Assembly: GCA_009761415.1 (NCBI GenBank)
Contig: QUOL01000013.1
Span: 300,501 to 364,500 of the forward strand
Origin: Sarcomyxa edulis
Taxonomy: Eukaryota > Basidiomycota > Agaricomycetes > Agaricales > Mycenaceae
DNA length: 64,000 nucleotides
Direction: 5' to 3'
The notes beneath the pieces are model-generated. The model was not told the DNA's origin and made no database searches. It saw nothing but the letters and a program-made list of their open reading frames with translations. The position numbers and the translations under genes are program-made. This document shows, piece by piece, positions 57,275 to 64,000 of the stretch. The stretch's first letter is position 1, and each line of letters begins with the position of its first letter.

Positions 57275-57664
57275 CTTAGCTGCAGAATCCCGACCGAGTG
57301 GTGTGATGGCTCTTGTGCGGGCGTCACAGATTCGGAGGTATGAGACTATGAAGAAGTAATGTACCCTCGTAGGCGTCGAAGAATCCGAACTGTAAAGTGA
57401 AAGTCAGGAAGTCGACTTGATGAGGGCCCAGCGAGTCGCGGCGCCGCGAGACTGTGACACTCAGGCGGTGACAGTAAACGTGGTCTTAGTCACACATCAC
57501 ATCTGGGTCTTGATCTCTTGCATTTTCAAGACCAAACCTTTGACTCGTTGAGATGCAGCGCCAAAATTGATTGACGATACTTGATTATTGGATTTATCGT
57601 CGATACCGTGGTATTGAGGAAGCGTCGGGCGGATAATATTTATCTATTCAAAGCTACTTTACCA
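57275..57664. other. Promoter region of F-box-like protein 4 and upstream flank of the tRNA gene
   Basis: No coding supported. CG-rich around 57420-57475. Confidence 0.4.
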
Positions 57665-57757
57665 TCGGATATGGTGTAACGGTCAACATTGCCGCCTCTC
57701 AACAAACTTGTTATATTGGCGGCCGCGGCAGCTCGGGGTTCGATTCCCCGTATCCGA
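57665..57757 (+). tRNA. tRNA-Glu (anticodon CTC) with a 22-nt intron
   Basis: The acceptor stem TCGGATA/TATCCGA pairs fully over 7 bp. The B-box/T arm is CGGGG-TTCGATT-CCCCG. The anticodon stem GCCGC/GCGGC encloses the loop C-T-CTC-A-C, and the intron 57702-57723 sits one base 3' of the anticodon, the standard eukaryotic place. The mature length is 71 nt. The intron contains GGCGG, which can pair with the anticodon region as expected for splicing by tRNA endonuclease. TGGTGTAACGGT matches the A box of Glu tRNAs. The D stem has one G-U pair. Confidence 0.93.
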
Positions 57758-58153
57758 AGTCCTGTACGCAGGCTTGTACTGTTTTGATTCTTGTTTGTCA
57801 AAATTCTCTAGTAGTCCTCGAGGAACTTGTTGAGATACACTCGACGCGTCTGGACTCTGGAGGCGACCGAGGTCATGTGACTTCGGTACCAGGTTTCACG
57901 GTCGTACGGCGTAAAAGTATCTACTCAATTTGTTTACTCAAAGAATACTTCACGCAGATCAATTTGACAACAGATATTCGTGACAGAGTTACTCGTTATC
58001 TTTGCGCTACCTACCGAGACACATAGTAGTACTATCTAACAACAGAACTCTTCCTTTCCTAGATCCAACCTAAATCTACGAATGTTGGACCCTAAAATTT
58101 GGTTTCAGCAATAACCAGCGAGGCGAGAACGCAGAGGGGAGTCAGTAGAAAGC
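57758..58153. other. Intergenic region after the tRNA gene
   Basis: T runs that could end Pol III transcription occur soon after (TGTTTTGATT near 57780). The frame 57784-58026 is short and unrecognised. Confidence 0.35.
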
Positions 58154-58986
58154 TCACTGTATGAACCATCTTTGATCAGTTGCAACGCAATTGCCACCAT
58201 GCGCATTCTGCGTTGCCTGACAGTTGGGCGCCACAAAGTCGATCACACCAGCCTAGTGTTACGAACGAACGAAATATACAGTCAGTAAGATGAATTAATG
58301 TATGGATATAAGGACCATACCCAATCCGTGCGGCAATAAGTCAAGTCAGAGAAGTCCTGATTAACGAAGAAGGACAAGCAGCTGTGGTATGTCATAACAA
58401 TCGTGTTGTTGGTCTGTCACGAGTATATATCAGAAACCAGTTCGACGCGTAGGAGCTGGGACTCACTCCAGTCGGGATTGCGAATAGAGCACCTATGCAA
58501 TAGATCAATAGAGGATAACAGAGACATGAGGAGTAGCAATATTACCGATGTTCTGGCTGTCATAAAGAAGCGCGTCTGCGATGACGGTGCAGTCGTTCGG
58601 GTCCGGTCCTCCTCCAGCAGGCAAGAAACAGTTGGTGTCGCCTATTGAATAATATAATGAGTAGGAAGCGATGCAGTAACAGTCCGAGCTGAACCTACAT
58701 GTTGCTCCACACACGTTGGACTGACGAGCATCCAAGCTACGAGGAGTTTTGAACTCAGCAAAGCTAGTGTCGGGACAGGTCGCAAACTGGACTTTCACGT
58801 TGTTGCCTTGGCCGATGTAGGTCTCTGAGAGGTTCACCTGACCGTCACAGACACCTGAGAATAGGTACAAGGTTAGAGGATATCCAAACATACAGAAAAT
58901 AAAAAACCCGTACCCGTACCGGCCGAAACCCCGATGAGAGGGAGGAGAGTCAAGACTAAAGCAGAAGAAACGGTGCTAATCCTCAT
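58154..58986 (-). CDS. Secreted small cysteine-rich protein
   Basis: The start is ATG 58986 (MRISTVSSALVLTLLPLIGVS), a clear signal peptide. About six exons give roughly 200 aa. The mature part holds VCDGQVNLSETYIGQGNNVK, ARQSNVCGATCDTNCFLPAG, GGPDPNDCTVIADALLYDSQ, NNTIVMTYHSCLSFFVNQDF, LTYCRTDW and, in the last exon, CQATQNAHGGNCVATDQRWF. The many paired Cys and the ‘PNDCxVIxDALLY’, ‘FFVNQ…YCRTDW’ and ‘CQATQNAHGG’ motifs recall a family common in basidiomycete secretomes with no known function. One intron (58698-58642) is a multiple of three without stops, so a contiguous frame hides it. It neighbours a secreted GMC oxidoreductase in the same orientation. Confidence 0.75.
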
Positions 58987-59589
58987 ATTGGAATGTCGGA
59001 GGATACTGTCAGTTATGTGTTGCCTTTATAGCAGAGCAGCTCGGTATTTCGGTGAAACGAGGCCGTTCGGTGGAGTGGCCACACCACAAACAGTCCAACA
59101 AACTCTCATATCGGAGTACCCAGTCCGGGTTGAGTCCAGGTATGAATGGTATTCTGCGAATCAGGCCTGATGCCCATGACAGAATGATGATAGGAACGTT
59201 GTTCGAGGTTGGGGGACTCGTTCTCCGTATCCAGGTTGAGTGGGAAGATCAAGGCCAATGCGCTCGAAAAGACGCACATCTAGATCGCCCTGTAATTTTT
59301 CAACAAAATCAACGAGTAACTGCTGACCGGCCTAGCCCAGTCAGGACAGTGGAAGGACTTCGGGGCGTCAAGACAAGGCTTTCGACGTACCATGTGACTA
59401 TAGACCTATATATACGAGGCTCTCAGGTTTGTCTAAACAAGCCGAAAAGAATGATATTTGATGCTAGAAAGCAGGGGATATGGTAATTGCCACCGTCCAT
59501 GGCCGTAGGTGTCCGTCAGTAAGAGGCCGAATAACGAGTCCGCAGAGAAAGCAATTATCAGAATCAGAAAGAAAGGTAAGAGACAACAA
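58987..59589. other. Region between the secreted Cys-rich gene and the GMC gene
   Basis: It contains the TATA box of the Cys-rich gene and the 3' side of the GMC gene. No coding supported. Confidence 0.4.
59025..59030 (-). promoter_or_regulatory. TATA box of the secreted Cys-rich gene
   Basis: TATAAA on the minus strand (GCTATAAAGGC), 39-44 nt upstream of ATG 58986, implying a very short leader. Confidence 0.5.
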
Positions 59590-62144
59590 TCACTGCGCAG
59601 CCTTGATGAGGTCTGCCGCCTTCTCAGCCACACCATATAGCGTAGCTTGGAGGTGGGCGCTAAGTTGCAAGGGAAGTACCTGCAAAATGACATGAGCCAG
59701 AGGAGTGAGAGGAAGGGGAACAGACTGCACCGATGCGTCAACCACGCGCACATTGCTCGTATCGTATACCGTGAGCTGGGCGTCAACGACGCCTAAAATA
59801 ACACTGTCAGAAATTTGTTCATCCGTAAACAGAGATGCACGGATCGACTGACCACCAAGACTACGCTTGAGATGCAGATGATAGATGAGTCAGCAATCGG
59901 CAGCAACACCAGACCATTTAGCGCAATACCTTCATCATCTGCGGAGGATGACATCAGAATCAATTCCCGTCAAGATCGAGAATTACATACAGCAGCAGTC
60001 CCAACCGGATGCGCTACGGAAGAAAACCCATTGGTGATCCACGACTTCCAAGCCGCGTCGGTTCCACGTTGCGAGTTGTCTGGGACGGCGTTGCCCGGTA
60101 GAGTCTCCCCAGTTGACAAGGTACTAGTTCCGTTGACAATCATGAGTTATACATAGACTCAAAGATTGTCGTAAACTAACCTTAGTGGTGGACTCGAGAT
60201 AATGACTCTCGACAAACGTGCAGTAGCAACTTGAACTTCGAGGTCGTAGTCAATACTGAAATAGTTGACGTTGATCCGGGGTTTAGTAAACGGATCCGTG
60301 CTCTACGAATGGAACTTGTGAGTGAGAAAACAAAATGAACACTAAATAACACGAACGGTGATCGTAACATTCCCTCTGCTGAAAGGAAGGAGTTGCCACA
60401 TGTCGATGCCTATATCACTGTAGAGCCATTAGTGAAGTCTCCAGGAACAGAAAGGGACGATCAAGAGATACTTTGGATATCCTGTGTCATAGAAGAGCTC
60501 TGCGATGGGAGCTGTAGACTTGTTCAGCCTCTGTAGCAAGATTATGAGGAAATTTTAGGTACCATTGTCATTGATGATCAAGTTTGCCTGAATCTGATAA
60601 ATTTGCTCCAATGCTTCAGCAGACAACGCGTTCTCAGCCTGCGACGCAGCCCATGTGGAAAGAGAGTTCATTATTCTCTGGGCTGTGGCGTCAGCTTGAA
60701 CACCAAAAACTTGATAGAGATTTGGGTAGGCAATAGCATCAGATGGACCACGACCATCAACGTCGAAGCCATTGCCACCAGCGCCGAGAGAATTCATGGT
60801 CTGGGTCAACAGGTTGGTCATTTGCGTTTTGCGATGATGACCATATGTACGTACTTGCTCCTGAAGATTCCGGCCAACCGTCTTCAAATCAATAAGCGTC
60901 GTGATACCAAGTTCGCCAAGAATAGCGGAGTCTCCGATTCCAGACAATTGGAGAAGAGCTGGCGTTTGGATGGCTCCTGCTGCAAGGATGACTTCCCTTC
61001 GAGCAGTTGCCGTGTAGCGGGCAGAGCCGCCGTTCGCAGGAGCGAACTGTATGCCTGAGGCTACCAAGGGTACAGTAGTGTTCGACCAGTCAATACGAGT
61101 GACCTGTTAGGAATGACGTCAGTCTCATGAAGTCGAAGGGAGGCCACTGAGACATACCAGGTTTTGTGCTAATGTCACCCAATTCGTCCTGACGGACTCG
61201 ACTGGCGTCAGATAAGCTTGAACGGATGAGGAACGGTGATCAGAATCGTGCCAATTCATTATCTATGATGAAGTTTTGTAACGCCGAGATACGAATATTG
61301 GCAATTGAATTACTCCGGCGAATAAGATAAGCACGTACAAAAGGTGTGATGGAGACACAATTGGGAGTTCCCCCATTCAAATCCTTGAAATGACTAATTC
61401 CGGTAAGATTGACGATGGTGTCGATGAAAGCAGGTTGTTGAGGGCCACCATACATCTGATCAGGGTACGTGACTTGGACGGGTCCCGTGGTACCATGATA
61501 GGATGCAATAGACTGCGCGCCTTTAGCCATTTGTTGAGCATTCGGAGCGGAGAAGGCTTCTGACTACAAAGGAAGCTCAGAAGTGAATGTATTTGGTGAG
61601 ATCCATAGCTCACCTTTTTCATATAATTCCATAGTCCATCCCAGTTCCATCCTACATCAGCCTCTGCGGCTTCGAGCAAGCTGGACATCGCGTCATATTG
61701 CGCGTTCAGCCCTCGTGTGTAATGTCCGCCATTGATCGACGAACTCCCGCCCAGAGTTTTGCCACTAACTCGATGCGTGAGTGAAAAGAGTGAGTGGAAA
61801 GAAAATTGTAGATACCCATGCACAGTTCGTCCTTGGTCTGTAGGCCAAGCCCAGTCCAATTCGGTCCCAAACGCCTGACCGTAATTATAAATATCGTACA
61901 CGCGAGAGTCGTCCCTGTTATCTGCACCAGCTTCGACGAGGAGAACAGTGATACTGCTATCCTCAGCCAGCCTAGCAGCCACGGTAGTCCCTGCTAGACC
62001 AGCTCCAACAACAATATAGTCATAGGTTTGCCCGTTGACAAGCGTTGGGTTCGTGATGACTCCAGAGGCGCGCTTTCCTAGAGAGGGGATAGCAAAGACG
62101 TACCAGATGAGACCGAGGACCGTGAAGGGGATTAGGGAGCGCAT
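59590..62144 (-). CDS. Secreted GMC oxidoreductase (aryl-alcohol oxidase/choline dehydrogenase-like)
   Basis: The signal peptide (MRSLIPFTVLGLIWYVFAIP) is followed by the FAD-binding motif YDYIVVGAGLAGTTVAARLA and LLVEAGADNRDD, GKTLGGSSSINGGHYTRG (GMC signature 1), and REVILAAGAIQTPALLQLSG (signature 2). The C-terminal catalytic pair appears as SSVAHPVGTAAML and, across the last intron, VVDASVLPLQLSAHLQATLY, so both conserved His positions are present. The end is EKAADLIKAAQ. About 10 exons and 590 aa, normal for the family. Such enzymes oxidise aryl alcohols, sugars or related alcohols with FAD and often release H2O2, which can feed peroxidases or LPMOs; the substrate cannot be inferred. The last intron (59730-59680) is a stop-free multiple of three. 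Confidence 0.88.
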
Positions 62145-63638
62145 AGCGGGAACGTAGTCACCTTGATGTCCTCAATTGACTGTCTTTTAAGTTTGCTCTT
62201 CTAGGGCGGCGTTCGAGACAGGATGAAGGGTTCCGTGCGATTACCTCACTTGCTTGATGACTGTTTCAGCCCCGACCCATAAGCAACTCGAGCTACTTTC
62301 AGTCGCATCGCGATCTGAAAACGCCGTGATTGTTCTGGTAACATACGGATGTCGAGGTTCGCGATTAACGCATCAATGATCTTTCCATAGTGATGAAAGC
62401 ACAAAAACGCCAAGGTCTATGAATGCGGAAATTGACGGGAGTGTGATGCCGCTGTTGCTTTCAAGTTGCTTCGAGTCGGCGGCGGCGGGCGCTTAATATA
62501 CTTACTGGGCGCTTGCTCGACTCCTCGTGGATATGAATCAGGAGAACGGACTCAACGAAGGAGTCCCCAGTGCAACTTCATTCCTGGTCAGTTTGCTGAT
62601 AACATGAGACGTTTTCAAATGTTATTAGAATCGCGTGGTCCGATTCGTAGACTTGTAATTCCGACTCGTCGCCATATCGCCTAATTTGAAGCAGACGTTG
62701 AATTTCGAGTGATGTGGAGTTGATGTATTTGGGATGTTCATCAAAAGATAATCCGGGATGTGAGTAGGAGGATCCGACCGAAGGAGGACGCCACGAGAGA
62801 TGTGTGCGGAGTTGATATACCGTGACTTGCTTGCGATCTTGTCAAACCTACATTTCTGCATTTTCGTCGCCACGATTTTGTCTGTCGTTCCGATAACTTC
62901 AGCATTGAGCTTGATAGTTCCGATACGCCTCGATACTTCACGTTCGTCGCTGTAACTCTCTCGGTACCGCGGATCGAACGATACGACGGATTATCGAATT
63001 AGAACGAAAACGAGGCACCGGACGAACATTGACTATTACGATGAGTTCATTCCCAATTGAAAACCTCTTGTCGCGTCTTGATCTGCCGGAAAACGCGGTT
63101 TACATAGATCTCTGGGTTTTGACTTGAAACGAACGGTCGAAGTCGCGAAGGTCGACGAGAAAGGTTTGCAATCACGATGGTTCCTTAGTAGTTGAGTTTT
63201 GACCATCGATTGGTAGTTCCTACTGACTATTCTCTTTCCGCTAGACTTGGTTCTTAGATGACAAGCATGAAAACAGTGGCTACCAGTTTTTGTACAAATC
63301 GAGCAAATCACGAAAATGACCCGTCCTGACCACGAACAATGCACGGCACTGCACACGACGTGGAGCTGATATTTGATCCAGGAAGGACGGACAACGAGCG
63401 ACACAAAGACTAAAGTCTAAAATCAGCAATACACTTGCCCTTCCAGTAAACGAAGGTCCACTAGTAAGATGCATAATAGTTACCTCCCTTCATCAATAAA
63501 ATCTTTTTGTTTTCTGACGCAGAAACATAGAGAGCGAGAACGCCCGTCTAATAATTCCAAGAAGTCCGAAAAGGCCGTGGTACGGTGTACAATATACATA
63601 CAAAAAAATGGTAGACTTGGGAAGGAAAACGAATAAAC
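62145..63638. other. Intergenic region without a recognisable gene
   Basis: The left part is the promoter of the GMC gene. The open frames on both strands (for example 62466-62684 and 63036-63404 reversed) are unsupported. No RNA gene or repeat array seen. Confidence 0.35.
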
Positions 63639-63920
63639 TCAACATATTTGCAGGTCTCTAGAATGCGGACCCCCGTCATGATCATTCACGGTCGCATTTT
63701 CCCATACGAATTTATTCGACCTTCGAAACTGACCGTCAAACTCCGAATTCGGACGTATATTCTCCCAGCTCCTGTCTATTGGTGCGTAGGGAATGCCATT
63801 TTGCTGCTGATCCGGATTGAAAAAAGTAACTCCTCCGTAACCTCCCCCAAGCCTGTCTGACCAGCCCGGGGTAGTTGGAGACGGCGTTGTGCTCGCTGGG
63901 GACGAGCTAAAACTGATGCA
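63639..63920 (-). CDS. C-terminal exon of an unidentified protein (partial)
   Basis: The minus-strand frame ends with TGA at 63641-63639. It follows a plausible acceptor (CATTCAGTAG or GTTTTAG near 63910-63925) and is Ser/Thr/Pro-rich at first (SPASTTPSPTTPGW), then mixed (GGGYGGVTFFNPDQQQN, APIDRSWENIRPN, FVWENATVNDHDGG). The rest of the gene would lie right of the window. No family recognised. Confidence 0.4.
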   Translation of the reverse strand, partial: CISFSSSPASTTPSPTTPGWSDRLGGGYGGVTFFNPDQQQNGIPYAPIDRSWENIRPNSEFDGQFRRSNKFVWENATVNDHDGGPHSRDLQIC

Positions 63921-64000
63921 AGCTACTGAATGCGGGCTAAGTATCGAGAAACATGAGAACAAAGATTATGAAAGGATGGAGCGGGGAGAAGGGGAGGGGG

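Overview
The window comes from a filamentous fungus, almost certainly an agaricomycete (Basidiomycota). Most genes are cut by many short introns of about 50-60 nt, the genes are closely spaced, and the families are typical of this group: expanded F-box-like/LRR proteins, AA9 lytic polysaccharide monooxygenases (LPMOs), a secreted GMC oxidoreductase, a CYP505-type P450-reductase fusion and a MATA-type HMG-box regulator. I see no transposon, CRISPR array or rRNA. There is one intron-containing tRNA-Glu gene.

Layout. 1-3.6 kb: the C-terminal end of a gene entering from the left, degenerate repeats, a 5'-truncated F-box/LRR relic, and a small four-exon membrane-protein gene that appears only after splicing. 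4.75-6.3 kb: a GPR1/FUN34/YaaH-type (Ato-like) transporter with an unusually long intron. 6.7-14.7 kb (minus strand): two tandem secreted GH13 alpha-amylases, each with two CBM20 starch-binding domains separated by a Ser-rich linker. 15.9-18.5 kb: an MFS transporter. 19.3-25.0 kb: two AA9 LPMO genes flanking an uncharacterised gene on the other strand. 25.5-30.9 kb: three F-box-like genes. 32.1-36.7 kb: the P450-reductase fusion. 36.8-37.5 kb: an uncharacterised gene converging on it. 37.9-40.0 kb: a second MFS transporter. 40.6 kb: a small Tom6-like membrane protein. 40.8-44.7 kb: gene-poor. 44.7-45.9 kb: a peroxisomal 2,4-dienoyl-CoA-reductase-like SDR. 48.2-49.8 kb: an HMG-box regulator. 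49.8-53.3 kb: gene-poor. 53.3-54.8 kb: a uridine-phosphorylase-like enzyme. 55.1-57.3 kb: a fourth F-box-like gene. 57.7 kb: tRNA-Glu(CTC). 58.2-59.0 kb: a secreted Cys-rich protein. 59.6-62.1 kb: a GMC oxidoreductase. The right edge holds a partial gene.

Functionally the window mixes polysaccharide attack (two amylases, two LPMOs), a secreted flavin oxidoreductase of a type that can supply peroxide, export and uptake (two MFS proteins, one Ato-like transporter), fatty-acid chemistry (CYP505, dienoyl-CoA reductase) and likely regulatory proteins. This suits a plant-litter or wood saprotroph, but I see no evidence for a single co-regulated cluster.

The observations I find most worth checking are: the doubled CBM20 architecture, with the same aromatic losses in the second domain of both amylases; the Gln-to-Glu change beside the copper site in both LPMOs, plus their shared C-terminal tail and untranslated-region motifs; three introns that fit only, or best, as GC-AG introns; and three introns whose length is a multiple of three with no in-frame stop. 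All exon boundaries were inferred by eye from GT/GC-AG sites, reading phase and family conservation.
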